From Triops longicaudatus (lineage: Eukaryota > Arthropoda > Branchiopoda > Notostraca > Triopsidae), in NCBI GenBank assembly GCA_022885665.1, contig JAGQDJ010000013.1, forward strand, positions 290,220 to 354,219: a stretch of DNA of 64,000 bases, in the 5' to 3' direction. The position numbers were made by a program, and so were the translations under genes. Positions 49,201-61,100 of the stretch are shown here, in pieces. How positions within the stretch are numbered: the stretch's first letter is position 1; each line of letters begins with the position of its first letter. Under the pieces are notes generated by a model. It did not search any database, had not been told where the DNA came from, and was given only the letters and a program-made list of their open reading frames with translations.

Positions 49201-52200
49201 CGCATGGAAACGTGTAGCTCTCAGAAGGCTTTAATAAGATATCCTGATGGGTACAAGTCTTTTATTGTACACGAGACGGGGGTAGCACCGGAGTAAAAAA
49301 GGAATTTACTAATTGATTTTCACACAACACTAGTTTTTGAAAGAATCACTAGGGTAGAAAAGTCATACGTTGGAATTCTATGAGTTTTTCCCCTCCCTGT
49401 TTGTGTTAACACGCTATCGTCAAAACGCAAAGCCATATACACACAACACACACATGTACAGTTGCTGACATTATGCCGCGAAAAGCTATAGAAGAGCCCG
49501 AGTAAACAAGAGAGGGAAAATTGAAAATAGTCGACCTCTCCCACAAGAGAAAAAATGAAAACCGAGGACCAAAGGGAAATCGTCGAGAGGCCTGTTGCCT
49601 GAGTCAACATAAAACTAATAAACCTCTTGGACGCAAGGGAATTAATGAAGTCCACCAGTTCGAGCGACTGCAATCAATGTGAGCTCCAGTTAAACATTGT
49701 TGCAGTCTGTGGTATTTGCGTTAGGGAAAGAGCCGTCGACTCGTTGGACCTCGGTGCTTGGTACAAACCACCACGGTGGTCACACGCAACTTTCAGCTGC
49801 CTTTGCCGAGTTTTCAACCCACAAAATGGAGCCTGGATTAATCTCTTTTTTCCACGGCAATCGCAGCAACTTAATAACAAACGTGACTTTTAGAGCCATT
49901 CCAGCTTATGGCCACAGACGGATCGTCAAGTTTTCGGTAGGTAACTGCTTGCTAGCTTCCTTATTGGTCCAACAGGGCCTAAGGCTAATGTCAATCTCTG
50001 GCAGGTCACAATTGCAGACAACCGTGGCCTGGGAATCGTTGCTCGAGTTTTTAAGACATCTCCTTACTAGATTGGGCCCTATTAAAGGTTAGTCAAGCAG
50101 GTAAGTATGTGCAAGTTGTGTTGAGCGGTGCTTTTAATGAGTGTGTTGGCTCGTTCGTGGACCACACACTACAGTAGTAGCATGCTGCGGGTAAGGCGAG
50201 TCCCAATAGCGTGACGACGACGCAAGTAGCTCACGTAAAGTGTCTGTAATTAATAAACTTTTCAAACTATACTTAGAATAGAGAGAAAAAAGTCGTGTTG
50301 GTAGGCTTGCTAACTGCTGCCTAGAACTTGTACGTGGTGGTATACAAAAACTTATTGGCTGGTAGTCACGACATGCACTTTTTTCTCTTCTCCTTTGGCA
50401 TAGACGAGAAGTTATTCCCCTTCTTCAGCTAACCGTTTGTACCCAGAAGAACGAGAGAAAAAAAGACTGCAACATGCCAGTTTCATAAAATTCATTTCCT
50501 CCTTTGTTCAGTTTCTGATAGATCAAAACGAAAGTAAGACGCTCTTGCTCCTTTCACAGAAAATTCATGATACAACTATTTTTCCTTGGACGAACTTTCA
50601 CCACACATATCTTTACTCTTTAACTTGCCGGCATGTTATCCCATCAAGAACAGTGACCTAATGGATGCTTTCGAACTTGGAAGGGAACCTGTTGCGTTTC
50701 TGTGAGCGTTTTCGGACCCATATTGATTTCTCTTTAAATTCTAAGTGGCGAGTTTTCCTCCAGCCAAACAATTACGTCTGGTTTGGTAGGAGAACTTTTT
50801 TGGGAGTCTTGTGACGATTTTCAGTGGGAGTAGAGCTAGGACAGGAGCCAAGCTTTGGCGTGGCGTGAGCGAGGGAAGATTTGATCAGCGGACTGTCACA
50901 GGTGCTGCAGTATTTGCATCAGGTGCAGCAAAAAGTGAGCGTGCTTTCTCCCCTGTTACTAACAACATACACGAAAGGGAACAAATGCCAAAGTAGTCCT
51001 TCAGTAAAAAAAGAGATCTATTACGAACATTGAGGCTTTCAGAGAATGAGTGCACCTCGCAAAGTTGTTACTGTTGCCCCCTTCTGTAAACCGATACACC
51101 CAATGTCCTACCAACGATGCGCAAAAACTAAACAAGAAACCTTCAATCTGGAACAAAAAGTAACCTCCACAGTTGGTAGACCGTTTCCGATCCCTTTCTT
51201 ATATTGTTTGGTATCATTATTTTTTATATGCTGTATACATTTTTAATTTTAACATTCGTGTATTTATAATTAAGTTATTGATTTCCCACAGAGTACCCGG
51301 CGTAATCCCAACTCTATTAGCATATTGTTATTATTGAAATTATTTATTGTTTATTTCTTTTGTGATTCCTATAATTTATTTACTTCACATTTTAGTCCAA
51401 TTCTACTGTGGGAACGGAATGACAAATAGCAAATAACTGGCTGGCTTTTCGGGGGAAGAAGCTAAAGCGCTCGATTAATGCTCATTTGGCCTTCGCAGGG
51501 AAGAACTCCACAAGTCAGCAAGTTCTTGCTATTGAACTCAAGCACGGAGAGATGCAAACCGCCTGCTCTAAAGGAATCAACCAAGCCACGGTAGGCAGAA
51601 TTGGGCGAATCGATGGCTTGGCTCCGATTCTTTGGCACGTTTCCCCCTTGGCTCGAGTGATAGGGGGGAAAGATCTAGGGTTCGTACACCACTGCCTCCC
51701 AGAAAGAGACGGAAGATCGAAGAGTACCGCTACCACGTAGAAGGCACAAAAAAGGAAGAAGAAAGAAATTCGATGACCTTTCTCCTGCTCGGATACACGC
51801 TTTCCCCCCTTCATGCTCTGGTATGCTGCTATATTGTCTCTAATAAAAGGCTTCAATGTTGCCAAGAAATCTTCCAAGAGCGAAAAACCACCACCCTGGC
51901 GAGGAGTCTAGCAATGGAGCATGAAATGGAACGTTCCGGATTTCCCGTTGCCATCATTCCTGGTCGTGTTCTGCAAAACACCAGGACACATCTGTTACTT
52001 TTCTCGTGGAATTGGAATTTCTCAAGAAAAAAATAAAAGCAAGGCGCATATACAAGATATTTGCTATTGGATGAAGGGGTGCTTCCAAAGGTAAAAGAAA
52101 GAAAAAATAATTGTAATAAACCCGTATCGGAACAAGCTATGCCGAGGAGTTTCGCTTCAGGGCCACCTGATGGATGTTTTCTAGTTGTACTACAAAACTG

Positions 52201-54469
52201 CAACAATTATACACTAAAAGGCTTAAATTTTAAGCCATTTTAAAAAAGAACAACCAGTCCACTCTTTCAGGTAGCAAAAGTTTCAGGAGAACTACCATAA
52301 AGTACTTGTAGATATAAGTCTGGCAGAAAGTAACTGCCCCAAGGGACTACGTGGGAGGGCATCTGCAAAGTATTACTGCGTATTCGCATACGACTGGCTT
52401 TTATATGAAGGGCACTCTTCCGTGTGATATGAGCCGCTTGATGGCTCTTTAATCCTAAACTTGGCTTGGGCCGGAATCAAGCTGAGATGTCTAAAGGGCC
52501 TCGTAATACCAGCGAAATTGAGTCAGATAGATTTTGCTACCGGGAGCCGAAAAGAGTTTCGTGGGTTAATACATCTGCAAGAGCAGTAAGCCTGAGTCAT
52601 AAAGAATCAAACAAGTTAGAAATTTTCGACGGTACGAACTGTGGAGCGCGGGAGAAAAGCTCAAATATGAGGAGGGTGGTTTGGTCGAGTTGGCTGTCTT
52701 GCCAAGTCATTTCACGTGAGTAGCCCATTCTTTTTATTATCCCCGTACTGGCGACTTCCTGGCAGAAAGGATTCTCTCGTTTATGGAACACGCCCTCAGG
52801 AAATTTTGATGGAAAGGATGAGAATGTGCCACCAGGGACTCATGCAAAATGTATCAGTGCACCTGTCAGTGGAGTATGGCCAAAATTTACGACTGGAATT
52901 CCAGATTCGCTTTTCATCCTCGGTTTCTTGCGCCTGGTGTCTGTGTGTGTGTCCTCGCTGTTCAACACTTTTCTTTAACTGCTCTATAACTTTGCCCATG
53001 CATGTAGAAAATTAGCATAAATATTCCTCTGGCTGCTGCAGCTCATGCAAGACGAAGAAGCAACAGAGGCCAAGTGCAGCAAAGGCTGGTAATGATCCCT
53101 TGCTACCAATTTGGCATGCAGCACAAAAGACAGTTTGAGTCGAGTGGAACTTGAGAAGAAAAGAGCCTAGCCGAAACTTTAGAACAGTACGCCCCCACCC
53201 CAGGCCCTCCCTAGCAGCCTCTCAGTCGCCGCCTGCTGCAGGTCGCCACAAATTCCGATCGGGAGTTTTCTTCAAGAAGCGCCGTCCTTTCTGGTCGACT
53301 GTCCCTGACAATTTTAAGTTCCTGATAGTTATATAAACTCGCTATAAACTATGGGCTTGACCAGACTTCTACATTTCACAGCACTTCTGTTCTTTTTGTT
53401 GAACAAAAGAATACCCAAGCAACATCGCCAGCACGACCCAAACCCCAACAGCAGAAACGTGAATGGAAGGAGACGGAATCTTCGCTGGAATTGGCCAAGC
53501 CGACCTTTTAAATTCCAAATGCTCAAACGATTCCACTGAAAACTTCAACTCCACACCCATTTCCGACGCAAACCGGCCGTCGTTGGTTTAATTAAAATAA
53601 AAAGAAGAAAGCCATAAAAGGTCCAAGCCTATCGCCATTGCTGTCAAGGGGTGTGGAGCCCACGTAAAAGCTACGGGTCTCGACGGAACATACATACAGT
53701 GCGACACCGCTATCCCCATAAACTACACCCCGAAAGAGGCGGCGGAAGGTGGGTATATCGAAGCGGAAAGCGAGAAGAGCTAGCAGGGAAAAAAACGAGC
53801 TGATTCTGCCGCGAATTCCTGCCAGCGTAACTCAGCACGGGTCTAAAATCCCATAAGGGAAACGCAGGAGTGTGGTAGTAACAGGAAAACTCCCTAAAAG
53901 TCATCATATGGATTACTGGAGAACAAAAACCGTGGTTTTACCCTGTCAAGGCAATCACTGATAGCCATGGAAAGCAATGTCCCCCTGATGGCCTGCAGCC
54001 AATTATGTTAATAGCTCATCCAGTAGCCAAAGACTGTACTTCAATCCCCGGTACAAGTTGAGTCTTTAGTTCGAAGATGCCAACAGGTCTTGTCCCCAGT
54101 CTGCGGTGTTTGGCAACTTACCCCCAGATTTCATAGCTCTTTCCCCTCGTTTGTGCAATATACCTCCAGGGGATTCTTCCCACATTTCTCTTCCACATCC
54201 CTTCCCCTTCTTCCCCTTTTCCCCACCCTAGTGCAAGCCCAAAATCCTCGTTGCTGCTCCCCTTTCCCTCCTCCCTTTGCATGAACTTGAACCCTTACTG
54301 CACTGCAACTTCTTTGCACAGACTGCCAAACCAGTGAAATGCTTGTGGTCACCGTGGATCTTGGACAGCAGTTCAACTATTTCGATAGGTACCACTTTGA
54401 GAAGAAACGGGTAAAAGCCAGTCCGGTATTTGTGATTTGATAAGGAGATTATAGATCTTCGTTTTATAA
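46254..54469. other. intergenic, no gene seen
   Basis: Contains the hairpin at 47213, short GT runs near 48,023-48,038 and 52,940-52,958, and GC-richer patches at about 49,620-50,090 and 51,480-52,000. Frames there reach 117-139 codons in conflicting phases, with no domain seen. Confidence 0.55.
47213..47241 (+). repeat. 11-bp perfect GC-rich hairpin, 7-base loop
   Basis: TGTGGGACGCA at 47213-47223 and TGCGTCCCACA at 47231-47241 are exact complements. It does not match the histone 3' stem-loop consensus. Confidence 0.45.
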
Positions 54470-54546
54470 CAGTGATTTTCAATTGTTGGTAAATAATCTC
54501 AAATTGGGTAAAAGTTGCTTGGACTTGGGAAAGGAGAGCCCATCTA
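54470..54546. mobile_element. fragment of the CAGTG-TTCTCAA hAT family
   Basis: Reading right from 54470, the sequence starts CAGTGATTTTCAATTG and continues with GGTAAATAATC and CAAATTGGGTAAAAG. This matches the reverse complement of the right end of the 811-bp element (bases about 4,490-4,568) for roughly 75 bases. No opposite end is found nearby, so it is a truncated copy. Confidence 0.6.
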
Positions 54547-55168
54547 AAACAATCCAATTAACACATGTAAAGAATCGTTTTCGTTCACCATTCCGAAAGA
54601 ATTAAAATGCTAAAATAGTTTATTACTAATAAAAGTTGACTAATATATCTTACTTGCAAATTTAATATCGCTTGTTCTTTTCATCGTCTGAAGGCTATAG
54701 GTAAGCTACTTATTAGACAGTTTCGGCAATCGCCATCAAAACTCTTTGACATTCTGCCATGAACTTGCGATAGCAAAGCTGCATGTTGTAATATTTAATG
54801 TAGATTATGAAGATATTTTGTACAATATTCGTAATAAATTTTCAAAACGCAGTAAGATATTGAAGCTTCTAGGAAAGTCACATCCGAAAAATAAGCTTTG
54901 GATTTATGACCTGAATTATTTAGAGTATTTCTACAGTGTTTGTTCAGTGTTGGTGTCAAATTCTGGTTTTGCTTTCACACACAAAAAATCTCCGACGAAA
55001 ATTGAAGTGAAATTTTCTAACTAACATCCCCCAAAAAAGCTAAAAGCTGAAGCTGAGACGTTCCTAACAATGCAGTAATAAAATTTTCTCAATAAATTCA
55101 TAACGATGTGCATGACTTTGTACAATTGAAAACTTTACAACTAAGAACATAAGACCAAATTTTTAATA

Positions 55169-55260
55169 CAGTTGAATTCTAAGTTTTTCAACCGGTCGGG
55201 ACCGGAGTTATGGTTGACAAGTCTGATAGTTGACGAAATCGGTTGCACTTATTTAGTGCA
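55169..55260 (+). mobile_element. pogo/Tigger-like end
   Basis: TA then CAGTTGAATTCTAAG, followed by CAACCGGTCGGGACCGG, which is typical in style of Tigger ends (CTCGGGACCGA-like). No opposite end identified. Confidence 0.4.
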
Positions 55261-55404
55261 TTGGGAAAAATAGAAAATTCCAATCCCGACAAAAATTATC
55301 GTTCTTTTATACTTTAGTTTAACTTTCACAAGAGCCCATAGAAAAATCTGGTGCTATTCTGTTAAAACTAATCGAATATCCCCTCGAATTCTGGTTTTCC
55401 CATC

Positions 55405-55612
55405 TTAGCCTAATCAAACCTAACCTCACCTAACTGAAACTAGCCTAACTAAACGTAACCAGAAGTAACAAAATTTAGCTCATTTTAACAAATTTTGAGG
55501 CATTTAATCCCCGCGCACCCATGCAAAACCATAAGAAAATCAATGCTAAAGATAGGCCACTTTGGTTAGGTTAGGTTAGGTTAAGTTAGTCTGGTTGGGT
55601 TAGATAAGCCCC
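55405..55612. repeat. interstitial TTAGG/CCTAA-type repeats, inverted
   Basis: Bases 55566-55580 are three exact TTAGG units, followed by degenerate ones to about 55,612. Upstream, 55,405-55,465 holds degenerate CCTAA units, so the two halves are inverted around about 95 bases. TTAGG is the ancestral arthropod telomere unit. These are short, internal and degenerate, not a chromosome end. Confidence 0.6.
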
Positions 55613-56928
55613 AGATTATGTTTAGGAATGTTTACTTGTAAGTTTAGTGAAGTTTTCACAAATGAAAGCGGTTGTGAAACGAGCAAATTGGAGGGGTGGG
55701 GCATAACAGAAAATTAACAAAAATCTTTTAGCACCATCAGTAAACGCTTGAAAGTTAACACAAAACCCATCCGTAACGACGAAATTTCCTGGCAAGGCGG
55801 TTGACGTATCGGGAGTTTCCATAATTGGGTATGTCAAAAGGGGGATTTCCGAACCAATTTGAATGTGATTCTCCTGTCTTCTTTTACATATGCCGTAACT
55901 TTAATTATCTCTTGAAAGAAATTTTACAAACATGAGGTAATTTATCAACTATTAATTTAGGTAATGAGTGCAAAACTATTGATTAGTGCAAAAAAGTTAT
56001 TTAAAAAGTGATTTAAACAAGTTCATTAAAAACAAGACTATTAATTAAGTGTAAGCTTTCTTTCTGCACGTAGTACTACGTTTTCGATACGTTTTACAAC
56101 ATCTTATAAATTTAATAAAAAGCAAAAAAAATCAAAATTTCTTCACTGGGTAAGAAGCGTTAAAATTCCAGGTAAAACTTAAAATATTGTTGTGAGCTAT
56201 ATCAGAAATATCCTGCGATTGTGTCTGGATACAGCTATGGATATTATTAATGAACGAGTTTGTTGTAATATTTATATGTAATTGTTTGGACAATGTTTCC
56301 ATTTTATTCGCCTAAAATTTCAACGAATACATTATATCGGGACTTCACTTGGTATTTGCACAAGAGACTGCTTTGGCTACCAAGGGACTGCATTAATCTT
56401 CTCCACTAAGGTACTCTTAAAAAGAACTTATCTTTTCGTGTGCAAGTTGCACACATCAACTTCTCGCAACGAATTCAAAAATTCATTTGAGCCCTGTCGT
56501 GTTTACTGACCATTCTCGTGCAAATAACCTGACACTCGCGCTCCGTAGAGGTTAGGTTTGATTACTGCGCCAGAACTTAACGGGCTTATGGGGTGGTGGC
56601 GGAGGGAGGAGAGACCGGGACCCGTTATTATAGAAAACATGACCCAAGTTGCCTGAACTTGTCAGACTTGGGCTCTTCTATCATGTGACGTCAAGAATGA
56701 CAGCTAAGAAAAAAGTAATCGAAACACGGATCGTTTTCTCCCCCTTTTTTTGCGAGCATGGGCAGAAATGAAGTACTGTAGCAAAACGATGGACTGTAGG
56801 GAAACTCTGTTCAATGGAAGGTAGTCGTGTTGGTAATTCACAAGTGAGACGCTGCCAGTACGAAAGGATTGTCGATCTGTAGCTACGTGGTAGGATGTAT
56901 AAGAAAAGTTTTCACGATGTTCAAGCTG

Positions 56929-57014
56929 GTGTGTGTGTGTGGGGGGGGGAGGTATTAGCGCTTTTGCCGATTCAACTTTTGGCTAATGATGGAAACTCCC
57001 CCCCCTCCCCCCCC
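56929..57014 (+). repeat. (GT)6-G9 tract paired with a C8-T-C8 tract
   Basis: GT repeats at 56929-56940 run into G9-A-GG. Bases 56942-56952 are exactly complementary to 57004-57014, with a loop of 51 bases. It may form a hairpin or G-quadruplex. Confidence 0.5.
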
Positions 57015-58032
57015 GTTGCTTTGCTTAGGTTCTTTTGTGTTCGTCTGCCAAGTCAAGAGCATTCTCCCTTGGGTGACTCTTCCATTAGCTCGAAGCCTAT
57101 GGCACACTTCAACATTAGAGTCACGCCAGGGCTAAATGGCGACCATTGATTACAGCACGTTACCCTTCCTTACGAAACTTTGATCAGAGCTCGTGGCAGT
57201 AATATTTCTTTGCCACCACATTTAATTCCTTCACGCCTAATTACTGCAGCTTGCTTCAGATCTAAGGTTCCCTCTCCTTTTCCTTTTACCTTACCGAAAG
57301 CTTTTTTCTTCGCACAAAACAGACTGAGTTCCCGTGCTTCCTCGACGGAATTGCATATTCCGTGAGCTTAGTCAGCATGGCAAGCAAAAGTCAGTGTGAT
57401 CGAAACCTGTATGTCTCACTTCAGTGGAAAACGACGCATCCATTTTGCAGTGCTAGGAAAAGCAACTTGTGTCTGGAAGCCGAAGAGCATGCATAATGTT
57501 TTACCCTCCTAAGGGGAAAAAGAAACGAACAAGGCTCGAGAAGCGAAGATCGAATCAAGGAGTAGGTAATATTCTTGAAGGAGAATTAACTTGGAAAACG
57601 AGTCGCTGGGAAAATTTGGGAAAGCTTAAAGAAAACTAATGGAAAATTTCCCGAGTTCCCACCGAAAGATGACAGCAAGTCCTTGCAGTCACAAAGTTAA
57701 TACCATTTTGGGTACTCTGAGTCAAATTTATCAGACATCAGAAGCCACACAAGCTACGGATTTAGGCTTTTGAGACATTATAAGTCTCCGCTGGAAATAA
57801 GAAAAAAAAACAGGAAGAAATTAAAAATGTATAACACACACACTGTCAGCTGCCTTTTCTTGATAATGTGGCAGTGAACGCTTTAACATTCGACTTGCTA
57901 TCACGAGGCTTAATCCTGTTCAATACCTGACAGTTTCACGCTAGGATAAACAAAGACACCTTTAAACATTGGCAAGTTTAGGCTTCCTCATCAACTATTT
58001 TGAGTATACCAAAGGGAATTGGAAATTGGAAT

Positions 58033-58181
58033 CAGGGCCGTAACCAGACTTTTTTTTGGTGGTGGTTTCACAAATCTGTTTTTAATACTTGAGTGTTCTC
58101 CAATCTTCCCACTGTAATATAAAAATCTCGGGAGGTGGGGAGGAGTGACTATCTGAAACCCCTCCTCTGGACACGGGAGTG
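58033..58181. mobile_element. 149-bp hAT MITE, GGCCGTA family, perfect 8-bp target duplication
   Basis: ATTGGAAT flanks both ends exactly (58025-58032 and 58182-58189). The left end is CAGGGCCGTAACCAG; the right end is a decayed inverse, 9 of 14 matching. The interior shares the TTCTCC, CTTCCCA and ATATAAAAAT landmarks with the 41557 copy. The perfect duplication fixes both borders. Confidence 0.85.
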
Positions 58182-58189
58182 ATTGGAAT

Positions 58190-61100
58190 AAACGTTATCC
58201 ACGATTTGGTTCATGTTTATTTTTACTAGAACGTTTGCCTATTTACGCTATATGACACAAGATCCAATAAGTCATAATATCCACTGCTTTAAATCAAAAC
58301 TTCCTTTAGGCAGTAAAATGGTTATTTCCCAGTCTCGAGAAACCACTTGCTGGCATTTGTGTCACACCCAACTCTGGCTCCCTCCATCGGGTAGTTGGCA
58401 TCCTACCGCAACCAAACATTCCCTGGGGCTATATATCTTCCGTCTGGGCGCAAAGCAAACATTGAAGGACATATTAAAGGAGTTCGACTCAAGCAAATAC
58501 GTCAGTCACCCTTCACCCGTCCACCTCCCACCAGAGAAAGGGAGTTTTATCTCTAGCAAGTTCAGTAAGAAAAAAAAAATGAACGGACCTTGCCCTTTCT
58601 TCTGAAGGCCATTACTTTCCGAAAAGTTTAGTAGGGAAAAAGTAAATTATCACCTTCAGTTCCCGCTTCCACCCAGCCTAAGCTTTTGACTAGGGTGGTA
58701 TTACAAGTTTTATGAATTTCGGATTCACACAACCAGAAATTTCCCCTGAAGGTATGAAAACGGGGATCTGAGCTGAAGCGTTTTAGTCACGAGTGATTCC
58801 TCGAGGGACAAACCTATGACCAAAAGGGGCGCCTGGGGAGAAGGAAAGAAGTCCGCGAAGCGATTCATGCGTAAACTTTTGTACTACCAAGCGTAAAGAT
58901 GATAAAGGCTGGTGTGGAAGGAGCCAAACTCTCACAACATCGTAGTAAGTACACGGAGAAACCTTGTGTGCTTGATGAGTCTTCTTCCTCTCTTTTTTCG
59001 CTTTTATCAGTTATGTTGCTTTGCTGCAATGAACATTCGAGCTATATACAGATTCTTCCATCAACTGGAAAGAAAAAATGTGTCGGGAGAAGTCAAGACA
59101 AGTAATCTTTTTTCGCTTTTCCCTCCCTCGAAAACGGTTTTCCCTTTTTTCGCGTACGTACTTTTATAGCTCTCACTGCTTATGGTCCCGTATTAAAAAC
59201 TTGCAATCCCGTGCTTTTCTTCCTCCACAACCCCTCCTTCACAGCTAAAGCTTTTGGCCGGAAAGCACGAGACATATATGCAGAAAACGTATCTAAAACT
59301 TGGGAGGGAAACGACTTAAGACTTCCTTTTTAACGGGCTCCCAAGCAGAATATCAGGAAAGTGTAAATCACCTTCTTGCAGTTTTGCTCCCTGTGACAGT
59401 TCAATCCTAGTGTTCGCTCCCAAGAAGAACCTAGAAATTACATGCTGACAGGAGAGAGAACATTTCTAAACTTGGGTTAAATTCGGGAAAAATTGTGAAC
59501 TAATAAATTGACTCTTGCTACAATCATGCCAAATCAAGGAACAAACTCTTCTCACCATGCATCAACGGTACTGAAAGTTTTTCAGGGGAAAAAGCATTCT
59601 TGACAAGTATGTACTTACGTATACTAAGATGGTTTCCTTCGTAGAGAGCGTTGACAAGACTCTTTCTTTTGCGCATTTGAGTTCTTGAATATAAGCAAAC
59701 CCCAAGACACTGCTTTGTCATGCATGACGGATAAGAATACCAAACAAGATACTTCTTATGAAGTATTGCTGCAACGCAACTTTGCATACAGCGCCACCAC
59801 AGCGCCATGTAAAACTAACCAGAAATCCCTTAGTATTTCCATTTTCGGCAAGGAATGAACATGTGAGTGTGGTACACATTTTTCTCCCTTGTGTGTTGAA
59901 CATGACGGTTCTTTGAACAGGTATTGTGTATGTTCGCCACCACGCCATTGTTGACGTACACCGACGCGTCAAAAGGTCGTTCCTTGCTTTTCGGCTCTCG
60001 TGATCTCCCGGGGAAGACGCCAAGGCTTTGGCTGTCGTAGAGTCAACGACTTGGACATACTGTAACAAGAACGATGTTTTTATTTTTGTAGGGTGGGAAT
60101 GCACAACAAAGAGCTTATTTCGGTTTAAGGTTCCTACTGCCTTTTAAATTAGCGTCAACGCTGAAACGAATGCCGATGTCTATTCGGGTTCGCAGAGTCT
60201 GGAAAAATAATGGGAAAAAACTTCACACGATTCCGCCAACGCTGAGAAATTGAGTCGTCTCAATCCAAACGTACTAAACATTTACTGGAGACAAACAATA
60301 TGCAAAGCTTTGACGCTGGAGCGGCAACCAAGATATGCTTAAGAAGTCGCTAGCAAGAGTGACTGATGACGAGGAGGAATTACTGAACCATGTCGCATAG
60401 AAAAGCTCACTTTCAACTTTACTGAGGTTTATGAGAAAAATTAACCTGGGTATTGCATGACAGGCATGAGTGCGTTACTTGAATTTCCTGGTTGAAAAAT
60501 TATCGTTGGACATAAGAGCTTGAAGTGCAAATGTGCGAATAGTGGGTGGTGGGGATGGTCTAGGGAAGGGGAAGGTGGGGAAGGCTCTAAGGATGGATAA
60601 GGGGATTGAGATTGTATCACGGCTCTAACAAGCTGGCGCTTCTGATGTTTTTCAGGGAGAAGCAGCAGAATTGGTGGAGCGGGGGGCGTATATGTCCCTT
60701 TGCTTTGTCAGCAACTTGTGGAACTCGAATCCTCATTTTAGCCACCTCGTCTCACTCCAAGCCGCAGTGGCTGCCGAACGCGGACGTCAGCGGAAATCGG
60801 AGGATCTGCCAGCGGGAGAAACGACAGACCCTGAACTTTTGACTTCTTCTGAACGACACACGTAGAAAAAGTGAGACTTATAGACTCGCGATGTAGAAAT
60901 GTGTTGATCCACTTGTGTGTCTTTACGTCCCGCATTCCTTATTATCTACATTTCATCCCGATGACTTTGAATCGATTCTCGTGTGCCATTGTACCCAAAG
61001 AGGAAAAACATCAACAAGGATCATAGAAAAAGTGCCAGCTCAACAGAAAACTCACAAAACCTAATCCAAAAAGAAAGGCACCAAAATACACACTGGTCAG

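Larger units (their letters stand above)
54547..58024. other. intergenic, no gene seen
   Basis: Besides the pogo-like end, TTAGG runs and G/C tracts listed separately, the sequence is AT-rich with frames up to about 92 codons and no domain. Confidence 0.55.
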
